Source: Arcuatula senhousia
Taxonomy: Eukaryota > Mollusca > Bivalvia > Mytilida > Mytilidae
NCBI GenBank assembly: GCA_963971305.1
Contig: OZ020308.1
Span: 35,741,275 to 35,805,274, forward strand
Direction: 5' to 3'
Length of the DNA stretch: 64,000 bases
In this document: positions 57,301 to 64,000 of the stretch, piece after piece
How the letters are laid out: the number at the start of each line of letters is the position of its first letter
Numbering within the stretch: the stretch's first letter is position 1
Translations under genes and position numbers: made by a program
Notes under the pieces: generated by a model
Database searches by the model: none
What the model was told of the DNA's origin: nothing
Seen by the model: only the letters and a program-made list of their open reading frames with translations

Positions 57301-59629
57301 CAAAAGACATGATGCCATGCCTTCAAACATGTCTTCCCTTAACGAAAAAGCAACGAAATCTTAATTTTGGATGGCTGGACAACCCCCTCCCCCCATCCCC
57401 AATATAAACGCTTCACTTTATTAGGTGGGCCTAAAAACAAGATATTGTATCCGACATTACTCATACTACTGTACATAACTGTAGTATTTTTCCACAGGTA
57501 CTTATTTTCATACATTTACAATTAAACACAAGCTCAAGGGTACTTAGTTGCAGGTTTTCTGCTCATTCTTGTATTCATTTTATTTCAAGGATATTTAATT
57601 TTGCAAAACATGCTGGAGCCTGAAATCCTTGAAAATAAATATCCCATGAAAATAAGTACTGTGGTTTCATTATTATTCGTGGAGTATCAATTTTCGTGGT
57701 TTTCGTGGGTGGCATTGACCCACGAAATTTGATCCCCCACGAAAAGGAAATTTAACATTGATCTGTATACTGCAGACTTCAGAACGAGGAATTTAAAAAT
57801 CCACAAACTTGTAAATTTCTTTCAAACCACGAAAATTGGTACCCACGAAAATAAATGAATCAACAATATGTTTATACAGTATATGATATCCATGTCACTA
57901 TTTATTTTGCTATTTTGCTGAAAATCAAACTACATGTATAAAACAAACAACTGTGTAATACATGCTCTTCCATATTGTGGATTCATATATTTTCATGGGT
58001 ATCAATACTTGTGTTTTACCCTTAAAAGACAGTTTGTTGGATTCTTAATTTCATGGTTTGTTCATGTTGCTTATATTTGTTAAAGGAATCAAAGTAAATA
58101 GAACTCTTCTTATTTTCGTTTGCTATCCCTAAAAACCATGAAAATTTGTACCCCACAAATAATAATGAAACAAAATATTTTGTTGAAATTCAACCAATTT
58201 TGCTAAAACATGTTACTCTTATTATTGTGAATTGGTCTAAAAGATTTTTTGTAGATCTGACTAAATTTTTTAAGACATTTTTAAGACATCAGCTCAAATA
58301 CAAAGGTAAACCTCATATGCGATGAAATTAATGTTCTGTGACTTTGTTAGCTGTGAGTCCATAAAATAACCAGAGATTAAAAAAAACAAAAGAAAGTTTA
58401 ATAGTGAACATGATAGACCTACCTAATATTATTACAGTATCCAACTTTGCTGCTGCAAACCAATATATATCATTATAAGCTGTTGCTCACAAAGAATGTA
58501 GGCATTTTCCCTAATAAATCTATTGTAAAAAGAAACTGTTACTTTTACCAACCTGAAAGTAGCAAAAGCAAAGTTCTGTCTGTCTAGGGCTTTCAATTTT
58601 ACAGGGTTTACACCTATATTATGAAGTCTTTTCTTCAGTTGCTGAAAAAAGAAAGAAAAAACATTTTGTGTGCAAGCATAGCTTAGCTCTTAAAGTTGTT
58701 CTATACTCATTCTGTCAAATATCACGTGACTTAAAATATGGTGGCTCAAAAAATAATATTCTGTACTGGAAGTCTACCACTCATATAGATTGAAGAAGTT
58801 TTCAAATAATTTGGACTAAGCAGAAATTGGTGGGAAAAAATAGTCCATTATCTCAAAGATGAGCGCAAGATGAACAGCTTTTAATATAATGTGAATTAAC
58901 ATTGGACATAATCGTTTTTGCAAGCTGGTTCAAATTGTTGTAAAATACATTTATGTACATACATGAACCATAAATAATGTATGACATACCATTTCAGAAA
59001 TCTTACTTCTATAGACCTTCACCAAGAATTTTTTTAAAGTGACCGATGAAAAGACAAACACCAACATTAATCAACTATAAAATACTGTACATGCTGTATG
59101 AGTTCTTTTTTTGTGGGTGTCTAATTGAAGGTTTTTTGCATTATACATATTATAAGTTGGTAACTTGCCAAAACAAAATCTTTATATATATACTACATGT
59201 ATATATTCAGAATATACTCTCATATATTAATGTACATAAATCAAATTCTGTGGAAAAAAAAAGAAACTGAAATTTACCTTCAAAAAACAAAAACAACATC
59301 TCATGTCTGACCCACATGCATTTGTATGTTGTCATGCGCCAAAATCATACACATGTACATGTTAATAAACATGAAACTTTTGATATTAACATTTTCTTTT
59401 TTTTTTTAATTCTTACCTTAAAACCAAACTTAGGAAGATTATTTATTTCTATTTTGAAAACTTCTGAAGTAAATTCTTCTCTTTTAGTGTATTGAAACAC
59501 ATCTGTTCCTTCTTTTCCCTTTTCATCTTCACCATCAACTTTTTGACTTTCATCATCATCAATTTCATCACCCTCAGCAGTTTCCTCTTTGTTTTCCTCA
59601 TCTTTAATATCAGATGAAACTTCAGCCAT
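27349..59629 (-). CDS. TRMT2A: TRMT2A tRNA (uracil-5-)-methyltransferase, 600 aa, 19 coding exons
   Basis: Exons, all in phase: 59417-59629, 58553-58641, 57110-57185, 50118-50172, 49004-49061, 45231-45285, 43798-43892, 43284-43332, 42923-42986, 39162-39268, 38349-38495, 35155-35258, 34280-34328, 33904-33964, 33102-33223, 32603-32678, 29810-29926, 28303-28399, 27349-27517 (1803 bp). After an acidic N-terminus comes an RRM (about 56-126; IEINNLP and QNFAFATF as RNP-like motifs), then a Lys-rich linker. The TrmA/RumA-type methyltransferase has EGYRNKCEF, SAM motif VLDICCGTGTIG at 432-443, LDPPRAG at 505-511 and YVSCNP at 531-536, with Cys534 as expected nucleophile. It should form m5U54 in cytosolic tRNA. 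Length is close to the vertebrate protein. Intron 4 is GC-AG; the others are GT-AG. The ATG exon has 14 nt of leader after an acceptor, so a further 5' exon exists. Confidence 0.93.
27780..28165. mobile_element. Family F3 copy interrupted by an F1-type element
   Basis: The left part is an F3 unit (GAGCCACAGACCTGAAATCA, CACCCTGATGCTGCATA). Its tail resumes at about 28134 with CAGATTTTTCACTCTATGAA. Between them, 27943-28133 has F1-like ends (CCGCAACGCAACAGAGGGAC, GTCCGTCCG, GGGGGACATTGGCTATG). It sits in TRMT2A intron 18. Confidence 0.6.
28791..29538 (+). mobile_element. Tandem-core element, 3' hairpin (family F4, copy 1)
   Basis: It begins AACAAGAGTTGACACTAAAG and contains about three core units (AAGTTCACAGAGTCACTG-like text near 28953, 29106 and 29289). 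A CCGCC/GTCGCC microsatellite follows at about 29460-29482. The end is a long hairpin at 29499-29533 whose arms are GTCTCGCCT and AGGCGAGAC, with GCGAC/GTCGC inside. It lies in TRMT2A intron 17. Confidence 0.75.
30493..32598. mobile_element. Inverted-repeat element ending at a TRMT2A splice donor
   Basis: The left end is GGGCTGCTCCATTTAAA and the right end TTTAAATGGAACAGCCC. A second paired block (GGAGTAGAGCCACGAAGGCC at left, GGCCTTCTTGGCTCTACTCC at right) lies inside, set off on the left by about 140 bp. The interior is occupied by F4 copy 2. The right end stops 4 bp short of the exon 16 boundary at 32603. The target duplication is ambiguous; TA is possible. Confidence 0.65.
30820..32175 (+). 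mobile_element. Family F4, copy 2 (six core units), nested
   Basis: It begins AACAAGTGTGGCCACTAAAA. Core units of about 182 bp recur with GTTCACAGAGTCACTGGAGC-like text near 31018, 31200, 31384, 31567, 31749 and 31931. A GCCGCC microsatellite lies at 32093-32115 and the terminal hairpin at 32135-32170. No target duplication is visible at its edges. It is nested in the element at 30493-32598. Confidence 0.8.
33558..33832 (-). mobile_element. tRNA-derived SINE
   Basis: Read on the minus strand, it opens with a tRNA-like head GGGGCTTGGGTGGCCAAGTG. Box A is TGGCCAAGTGG (33811-33821) and box B GGTGTTCGAGTCT (33741-33753), spaced as in a Leu/Ser-type tRNA with a long variable arm. A body with TACTCTGGTTTCCTCTACCA, resembling conserved central domains of molluscan SINEs, follows. 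The tail is a CACACAGACACACAC repeat. It is in TRMT2A intron 14. Confidence 0.75.
34790..34940. repeat. Dispersed 140-bp repeat, copy 2
   Basis: The text from GATTGCAGTTTG to TTTGCTTC matches 5383-5500 in order with moderate divergence. It is in intron 12 of TRMT2A. Confidence 0.45.
35586..36563 (+). mobile_element. Family F4, copy 3 (four core units)
   Basis: The 5' end is nearly identical to that of copy 2 (AACAAGTGTGGCCACTAAAA, ATGTCTCGCCTGCCGGCACC). About four 182-bp units follow, then a shorter GCCGCC tract and the hairpin at 36523-36558. It sits in TRMT2A intron 11. The three copies differ mainly in unit number. Confidence 0.8.
37375..38110 (-). repeat. Array of decayed copies of TRMT2A exon 11
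   Basis: About seven units with 90-125-bp spacing each resemble the 3' part of exon 11 plus the first intron bases. The best unit, about 37826-37930, encodes GEIMLTVDFHPLQLDS on the minus strand, against GEIMLTVDFHPQQLDS in the real exon. It has a TTTTCACAG acceptor-like and a TCT/GTGAGT donor-like edge. The others (near 37380, 37495, 37615, 37740, 37945 and 38045) carry deletions and no open frame. The functional exon follows at 38349-38495. Confidence 0.75.
38111..38317. mobile_element. CTGTGG MITE, copy 2
   Basis: It begins CTGTGGATTCATTTATTTTT with GGGTACCAATTTTCGTGG inside and ends in the degenerate inverse ATAATAATGAAACCATA. It lies 32 bp from the exon 11 splice donor of TRMT2A. Confidence 0.7.
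38686..38892. mobile_element. TA-flanked MITE rich in TTTCGTGG
   Basis: It begins CTGTATAATCATTAATTTTC and ends CTTCTACAG, with TA flanks. Inverted arms contain CGTGGGGATTAAATTTCGTG and its complement. It is distinct in sequence from the CTGTGG group. It lies in TRMT2A intron 10. Confidence 0.6.
39817..42440 (+). mobile_element. Tandem-core element with terminal hairpins (family F5)
   Basis: Near the left end is the palindrome AGGCTCCCAGGAGCCT (39821-39836), followed by CGCTCACCTGG. The right end has a GACGAC tract, then the hairpin GGACCTTCGGTCC (42413-42425), AGGTGAG and CTAA. Five core units of about 150 bp recur with GAGCTGAACATTTAAGCAAG (near 39890, 40046, 40202, 40354 and 40501). A complete F8 copy is nested at 40891-42341. 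It is in TRMT2A intron 9. Confidence 0.75.
40891..42341. mobile_element. Hairpin-ended element, copy 2 (family F8), nested in F5
   Basis: It is collinear with 19714-21160 from AATAAAAAGCTTCGCCGAGC to GCGGTCGTATAAAAA. Differences are scattered substitutions, small indels and microsatellite length at 42246-42294. The shared termini in two unrelated surroundings define the element's ends. Confidence 0.8.
42679..42894. mobile_element. TA-flanked MITE, CCGTATAGC ends
   Basis: The 216-bp element begins CCGTATAGCAGGTTATTTTT and ends with the near inverse AAAATAACCCGCTATACGG, with TA on each side. It stops about 30 bp short of TRMT2A exon 9. Confidence 0.75.
43373..43510. repeat. Intronic direct repeat, copy A
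   Basis: It runs from CACAAGGTTGGGTGTGG through GACCAACCCGGTCAATAAAA and is duplicated at 45113-45228. It lies in TRMT2A intron 7, next to exon 8. Confidence 0.65.
44648..44860. mobile_element. CTGTGG MITE, copy 3
   Basis: It runs from CTGTGGATTCATTTATTTTC to ATAATAATGAAACCACAG with TA flanks. The two arms are well preserved. It is in TRMT2A intron 6. Confidence 0.75.
45113..45228. repeat. Intronic direct repeat, copy B
   Basis: It is collinear with copy A (CACAAGGTTGGGTGGAGC, CTTTTAGGTAAGATATAAAT, GACCAACCCGGTCAATAAAA) but lacks an internal GGCGTGGCGG duplication. It abuts the donor of TRMT2A exon 6. Confidence 0.65.
45998..47834. mobile_element. TTAA-flanked element with 20-bp inverted repeats, nested
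   Basis: Left AGTGTAAGTTCGCGATTTTT and right AAAAATCGCGAACTTACACT are perfect inverses. Each side is flanked by TTAA (45994-45997 and 47835-47838). The target could be TTAA or the central TA. No transposase is seen. It contains the small repeat at 46541-46720. Confidence 0.7.
46541..46720 (+). repeat. Three-unit tandem repeat of about 60-70 bp
   Basis: Units share CAAACCA(C/T)...GCACCACAGGGG and then CGTTTCCTGTGTAT, ending near 46590, 46655 and 46715. Open frames across it are products of the repetition. Confidence 0.55.
48370..48850. repeat. Direct repeat flanking a MITE
   Basis: AATCAAGGTCAAGGTCAAAA, ATGGGGATGCAACTGTGCT and AGCTACTACTGGGGCAT occur twice, near 48395 and 48782, about 390 bp apart. 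The MITE at 48543-48750 lies between them. It is in TRMT2A intron 5. Confidence 0.6.
48543..48750. mobile_element. TA-flanked MITE, CTGTAAACC ends
   Basis: The 208-bp element starts CTGTAAACCGGGAAATTTTC and ends with the exact inverse, GAAAATTTCCCGGTTTACAG, flanked by TA. The interior has more TTCGCGC/GCGCGAA arms. The intact arms suggest recent mobility. Confidence 0.85.
49379..49561. mobile_element. CTGTGG MITE, copy 4
   Basis: Begins CTGTGGATTCATATATTTTC and ends AATAATCATGAATCTACAG with TA flanks. It is in TRMT2A intron 4. Confidence 0.7.
51423..51494. repeat. Short foldback palindrome
   Basis: Arms GATCTCGCATCGCTCCC and GGGAGCAATGTGAGATC, with inner TTTTGTTAT/ATAACAAAA pairing, form a hairpin of about 70 nt around ATGTGAC. 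It may be a minimal foldback transposon. It is in TRMT2A intron 3. Confidence 0.6.
51708..52179. mobile_element. Inverted-repeat element of 472 bp with 6-bp target duplication
   Basis: Ends CAGACCTGTTTACC and GGTAAACAGGTCTG are perfect inverses. TGATAG flanks both sides (51702-51707 and 52180-52185). The small open frame inside is not recognised. The superfamily is uncertain; the CAG...CTG ends suggest hAT-like. Confidence 0.75.
53873..56288 (+). mobile_element. Tandem-core element, 147-bp units, 3' hairpin (family F7), nested in F6
   Basis: It interrupts an F6 unit between CACATACCA and AAAATCAGTTCATT. Units repeat GGTCACAGTGACCTAATTTC, TCATTGACCCCCAACATCTA and GGACCTTAACCAAGAACTTA. The right side has an ACGG microsatellite (about 56206-56246) and the hairpin CCGATCCACATACGTGGTCGG near 56265-56285. 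It is itself interrupted at 54534-55574. Confidence 0.8.
54534..55574. mobile_element. hAT-like non-autonomous element, 1041 bp, nested in F7
   Basis: Ends CAGTGTTCTCCCCAG and CTGGGGAGAACACTG are perfect inverses. ATCCAA is duplicated on both sides (54528-54533 and 55575-55580). Neighbouring F7 units read ATCCAAGTTATGG uninterrupted, which proves the empty site. The interior has a poly-C run near 54665 and repeated AGCATCTCGGTA words at the right. No transposase is seen. Confidence 0.85.
56440..56890. repeat. Old diverged F7-like units
   Basis: GATATGGACCTTAACCAAAA and CATTCATCTGGAAAATGTAG phrases recur at about 140-150-bp spacing. They are clearly diverged from the array in the nested F7 element. 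Confidence 0.5.
57659..57866. mobile_element. CTGTGG MITE, copy 5
   Basis: Begins CTGTGGTTTCATTATTATTC and ends in GGTACCCACGAAAATAAATG and a degenerate CAACAATA end. It is in TRMT2A intron 2, in the same orientation as copy 1. Confidence 0.7.
57975..58172. mobile_element. CTGTGG MITE, copy 6 (degenerate)
   Basis: TTGTGGATTCATATATTTTC at left and ACAAATAATAATGAAACAAA at right mark a decayed copy about 100 bp from copy 5. It is also in TRMT2A intron 2. Confidence 0.55.
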
Positions 59630-59643
59630 TATGGAATGACTTT

Positions 59644-60045
59644 CTGTATTTAGAAAAAAAGGTATAAAATTATTCAACTAAATTGTTGCAGGTACATAAC
59701 ATGGTGAGCCAAATTCTCTTGACTTACAATCATGTACCTATAAGTTGGGTTTTTTTGAAGGTACCTAATTTTTCGGGGGGTTTTTTCGTGGTAGTTGGTA
59801 ACTTGTGAATAAAAAACATAAGAAAATAAAATCTTGTAAAAATTATTTGTAAAGAATGTACTCACATACAGGCAATCACTAAAATTGAAAAAAAAAGATC
59901 TTCCATTTCTTATTCTTATTCAACAAGTGTGGACTCAGACGCATAATGCCTAGCGGGCCGCTATGGACACAGTCTGTGTGCAACAAATGTCTTTAGTATG
60001 AATTAAAACACAAAATGAGTCATTTCATGTCTCACCCTATTGAAA
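59644..60045. other. Upstream of the TRMT2A start exon; no leader exon identified
   Basis: An acceptor (CTAAATACAG) lies at 59644-59653, so a further 5' leader exon must exist to the right. I cannot point to it. Confidence 0.4.
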
Positions 60046-60540
60046 TTCATTGAGTGAGTGAGTGAGTTGGTGTTTTATGCCTGGCAACGCTATATATGTT
60101 ATTTACAGGCGATGAACATGAAAAGAATGATCATAAAATGAACATGAAATGATGATTATAAATGAAATATGGGGTGGAGTGGTAAACATTTAGAAGAACC
60201 ACTGGAAAAGGGAGAGAGGTGGTTAGGGGCGGAAAATTTAGCCTATGTGGTGCACTACCTGGCGGTCAACAAAGGGGTCTTTTACGTGCATGAAGCGTGG
60301 CACTCTCCACACATGTTGGCCCACTATGGTCGGCGGTCAGGGTTTTCGTATCTTAGACCTGACAACCCCCAGTGGATGTCTAGAGGGCTACCCTATTCAG
60401 CCACCTAGTGTACACACTTGGTCGCTCTGTGGGCTGAGCACTGATCCGAAGTCAGAATCCCAAGACCTGTAGTCGCCTCTTACGACAAGCAAAGCTCCGC
60501 TGCGGGCCTATTCGCCACCTGGGCCTCGCACGGGACTGAA
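60046..60540. repeat. SINE-like dispersed repeat
   Basis: A (GAGT)n start at about 60050-60067 leads into TTGGTGTTTTATGCCTGGCA. CTTTTACGTGCATGAAGCGT and CGCCTCTTACGACAAGC follow, phrases like those in widespread molluscan SINE/repeat families. The 79-residue open frame across it is more likely a by-product than a gene. Confidence 0.5.
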
Positions 60541-60953
60541 ATTTTTTTTATACTTATGAGTTTAAGTGTTTAAACATTAAAACACTAGTTACACTAAGTT
60601 AAAAATTCCATAATAAATTCATCTATGATACGCATTATAAATGAAATAACATCAATGCACTTTACTTGGTGGGGATGGTCTTGTCTACTGCAATTAGATC
60701 TGCACTAGTTGATTTAATGTCATTGATTTTAATAGACTTTAAGTTTTGAATATCCCCCGTACGAGATGTGTGCCCCAGGTGGTTGAATGGGACAGCCCTT
60801 ACATTGAGAGAAGCAGGGTCGTCAGGCTATAATGTAGAAAACCTGACCTCAAAATTGATGGTGCACTGTGTTCGAGAAAAACTCTACGTCCCTCGTACTA
60901 AGAGCCCTGCTGCAGGTATCGATAAGAGTAGGACCAGTAGGATCCCCATCCTC

Positions 60954-61211
60954 GGAAACCCAGGGGTTCTTGTCTCGCCTACTCGTTCATCACCCCTGGG
61001 ACATTACGCATGAAATACATCATTTTTCATAGTTTTGTATCGAGCTTTCTGATTGGTCGCTTTACATTTTTCTTACGCGATTTAAACATGTTTCTATATA
61101 TAGATAGTATCAAGTTCAAGATCAGATCCTGAATCCAAAACGAACAATTTCATACCAATGTCCTTAGGGGGACGAATGAGTAAGAGAGAGAAGAACCCCT
61201 GGGTTTCCAAT
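60954..61211. repeat. Inverted repeat of about 42 bp around a promoter-like core
   Basis: The left arm (GGAAACCCAGGGGTTCTTGT...) and right arm (...GAAGAACCCCTGGGTTTCC) are inverted with a few mismatches, about 170 bp apart. Between them are GATTGGTCGC (CCAAT-like) and CTATATATAG (TATA-like). The function is unknown; it may be a foldback element. Confidence 0.5.
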
Positions 61212-61429
61212 GATGTAGGATCCCTGACAGCAGGCTAAATTGCCTGTACCCTACCCATCAGTCCCTTTTTCCAGTGGCAGTCTAAACTCCCAACTCCGAT
61301 TGGCCTTGTGTCCTAATTTTCTCCACTTCATCCTAATTTCATGTTCATTGTATCATCCTTTTCATGTTCATAGACAAATATATCTTTATCTGTCAGATGC
61401 GTTAAACTTTGAGCCTACACCACCCACAG

Positions 61430-63475
61430 ATACAGAAACACTGACAGTGTCACTGCCATGTTAAAAGATCTTGAATGGGAAAAACTGGAGTCCAGAAGAA
61501 CCAAAATCCAACTGGTGATCATGATGTTTTATAAGATTGTAAACGACCTGGTTGATATACCATCATCTGAATACCTAGTACCAGCCATAGGAAGAACCAG
61601 ATCAAACCATTCAAAGATGCAACAGTACCACACGAGATCAGACGTCTTTAAGTACAGCTTTTTCCCTAGAACAATCTGACTATGGAACCAGGAATCCTAG
61701 TCACTTCGGTACCTGGTCACCTCGGTACCGATTAAATAAGACACTTCGGTACTCGGTACTAGTCACCTCGGTACTCGGTACTAGTCACCTCGGTACTCGG
61801 TACTAATCATTTCGGTACTTGAAAAATAAAATTTTTATTTCGTTATTTTTTATAAATAAATGATATTTTCAGTCATAAAATTCAATATAATAAGTTTTCT
61901 TTAATAAGTTAATTTAACTTTTCTTATGTTTTTATTTAATAAAAAGTTGTTTAATAAAGCTCTCTTGCTTCCGAAGCAAACTACAATTATTTTTTCAATA
62001 TTTAGTAATATATGTTTTGTTTTGATTTTCTAATTCATCTTCTAATTGGTGCTTTATCTAAAATTTTGATCTATATTTTATGATTCATTACAAATTAAAA
62101 TATAAGGTATTAAGTTTATAATTATTTCATATACGGTGGCATTGTTTTGTTATTGTTTCTTTGTATATTGTTTGTTGACATAGATGTATAATAAAGATGT
62201 ATAAAAATAAAATATTTTACTTTCCTTTATTCATAAACAATCAATCAATTTCTGATTAGATCAAGTCCTTCAATCCAATTATGCAATTAATTACTCCCAT
62301 TAAACACTTATAATTTTATTACTCAATAGTCCATTTGCCAATTAATGTCGGATTTTTATTCCGTGATCGATTTAATTTTACCATTTACATTACCGTTATG
62401 AAAAATCCCGTTGGTTTCCAAATGGATAGAAGTAGGACAAGCCTCGTGTTTTATCGTGTACGTCTTGGATAATTCACGTGAAAAATTTAAACAACTAACA
62501 GAGATTTAAATGTTTTTGACACCATATTCTAATAATATATACCACCTCATTTCATACTCGGCTATCAAAATCATTCAAATATGCTTTGATTAGTGTATTC
62601 AAAATATCAGAATTGCATTGGGAGCAAGTGATGTTCTATTCCTTGTCCGGTGGCTTGTTACCGACGGTAACAGTAAAATCCGGTAAAATATGACTAAGTA
62701 CCCAAAATAATCAAAGTGAACAACAATTGGCAAATGCACTATTAGAAGCCATATGATAAGGGTCACAATTAGCAGATCACAATTAGCAAAGCCATACAAC
62801 CATTTAATCCAATTACAATCATGAAATGTTATCTGTTAAAAACAGATTTATGACATTTGAAACTTATTCAAATTATGTAGAAAGAAAAAGGCCACATAAA
62901 AGAGAATACATGTACCCAAAAATGAACTAATTTTACGATGACAAAAAGAGATCTTCATGACTGTGAATAGTAAAAAAGTGATATCCACCAATTAAATTAT
63001 ATTCATTTAGTTACCAGAATTAAAAAAAAAAGATAAACGACCAATCATTAAAAAAATATTTACATGAACAGATCTAAAAAATCTATTTGAAAAACTAATT
63101 CTATCTAACATAAATATTCACTTCCATCATAGACATACATAATCATACTTCTTTGTGTACGTCGCTGGTTTTCAATTTACCATTCATTACCCTTAAAATA
63201 CCAATAAAAATCGTAAGTTTAACACTTATTATTATTAAATTACTATCCAATGTTGCAATATTCATTTTTTTTCGGTCGGTACCGAAGTGTCCAATACCTA
63301 GTACCGAACTGTCCAGTACCGAGTACCGAAATGTCTAAGCCAGGACCGAAGTGTCTAGGTACCGAGGTGACCAGGTACCGAAGTGTCCTGATACCGGAAC
63401 CAGCTACCAGCATCTACTGCTGAGACCCCTGACTTGGTATCTTTCAAGCGGGGGCTGTCATCTACTACTTTTTAG
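61430..63475 (+). pseudogene. LINE ORF2 C-terminal fragment split by a DNA transposon
   Basis: The left piece reads YRNTDSVTAMLKDLEWEKLE and then a YKIVNDLVDIPS-type segment. It matches the conserved tail of many LINE reverse-transcriptase proteins. A TGA interrupts it near 61677, where relatives have an arginine before LWNQ. The right piece resumes in frame at about 63404 with LPASTAETPDLVSFKRGL and stops at 63473-63475. The 1.7-kb gap is the element at 61692-63395. It differs in sequence from the LINE at 2914-5235. Confidence 0.75.
61692..63395. mobile_element. DNA transposon with CGGTAC-repeat termini, 8-bp target duplication
   Basis: GGAACCAG flanks both sides (61684-61691 and 63396-63403). 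Inverted repeats share a 28-bp block starting CACTTCGGTACCTGGTCACC, set about 10 bp inside less similar outer ends. Further copies of TCGGTACTCGGTACTAGTCA lie at 61740-61820 and, inverted, at 63276-63390. The 1.4-kb centre is very A+T-rich and has no transposase. The 8-bp duplication suggests an hAT-type mechanism. Confidence 0.8.
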
Positions 63476-64000
63476 TCTGCTTAGGTCCGTATTGTAAGTA
63501 AGTCCTAATGAAGGTTAGAGCTGTGCCTGTTGGGTGTATGCCCAGGGGCCGCTTCGGTAGCCGGATTGGTCTAATCAGAAGGACCGACAACGCAATACGG
63601 AATTCACTCGTCCTTTCATTCTATCCTTTTTCTTCAGTTGAGCTATGCTAGCTACTCTTATCCTTATCAGTTCACAACTTTTATTTTCCTACTGCCGACG
63701 CCCCTGCCCTTTAGTTCCGAAACATGATGGTCTATAAACATGATAAAGACAGTGTTTTGTACCCAGTAGAAATAGAAGAAGAACAATGCATAAATGTATT
63801 TGACTCTTCTAACTTAATTTTAAACTCAAAACTATCAAATCTTGACCATGTGATTGAAATATTTATAATGTTTACATAAAACTGTAAGCACGTTCTTCTG
63901 AGAAATGAAAGGGTATGAATAATTCCTGGGAACGAAACAACATAATTTCTGCTTATATTTTCCCAATCGGAACTACTCGGCTGGTTCCGCTACTCTCCAC
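63476..64000. other. Probable LINE 3' UTR and flank
   Basis: It is less A+T-rich than the surroundings and follows the LINE stop without a break. No gene, poly(A) tail or terminal repeat was recognised before the window edge. Confidence 0.4.

Noticed and set aside
59046..59270. 74-codon plus-strand frame in TRMT2A intron 1
   Set aside because: Composition is that of A+T-rich intron sequence. There is no motif, and it lies antisense between two confirmed exons.
60169..60472. Overlapping 79- and 75-codon frames as genes
   Set aside because: They lie wholly inside a SINE-like dispersed repeat, overlap each other in different frames, and show no family motif.

Overview
The window is nuclear DNA of a marine bivalve, most likely a mussel (Mytilidae). 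The reasons are high A+T content, frequent TACATGTA-type words, short exons in long repeat-filled introns with GT-AG junctions, three protein genes of metazoan or molluscan type, and a dense set of hairpin-ended tandem-repeat elements of the kind known from bivalves. The species is an inference. Nothing bacterial or viral in organisation is present.

Three host genes can be rebuilt completely, with every exon phase consistent. (1) 11425-15295, minus strand, five coding exons, 280 aa: a PhnD-type substrate-binding protein, the solute-binding fold of bacterial phosphonate/phosphite ABC importers, here in an intron-bearing animal gene without a visible signal peptide. (2) 21782-24299, plus strand, three exons, 354 aa: MUL1/MAPL, a mitochondrial outer-membrane RING E3 ligase. 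(3) 27349-59629, minus strand, 19 coding exons over 32 kb, 600 aa: TRMT2A, the tRNA m5U methyltransferase with an N-terminal RRM. Genes 1 and 2 diverge and may share a promoter near 21.7 kb. Genes 2 and 3 converge at 24.3-27.3 kb. No pathway linking the three is evident.

Most of the rest is mobile DNA. 0.4-11.4 kb holds a tandem element, a TTAA-flanked element carrying a 5'-truncated LINE with an open reverse-transcriptase frame, and several tandem arrays. 17.3-21.2 kb holds a TTAA element, a Mutator-like element with a decayed transposase and a 10-bp target duplication, and the first of two copies of a 1.45-kb hairpin-ended element. The TRMT2A introns carry three copies of one tandem element, a 2.1-kb element ending at a splice donor, a pogo-like element with a TTAA element inside it, a three-deep nest at 52.2-56.4 kb, a tRNA-derived SINE and many small TA-flanked MITEs. 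The right end (61.4-64 kb) is a LINE tail split by a 1.7-kb DNA transposon with a perfect 8-bp target duplication.

The most notable points are the PhnD-like animal gene, a set of unrelated element families sharing one layout (core tandem array, CG-rich microsatellite, 3' hairpin) with at least one core shared between different termini, a decayed array of copies of TRMT2A exon 11, and a transposon end lying inside a TRMT2A splice donor.
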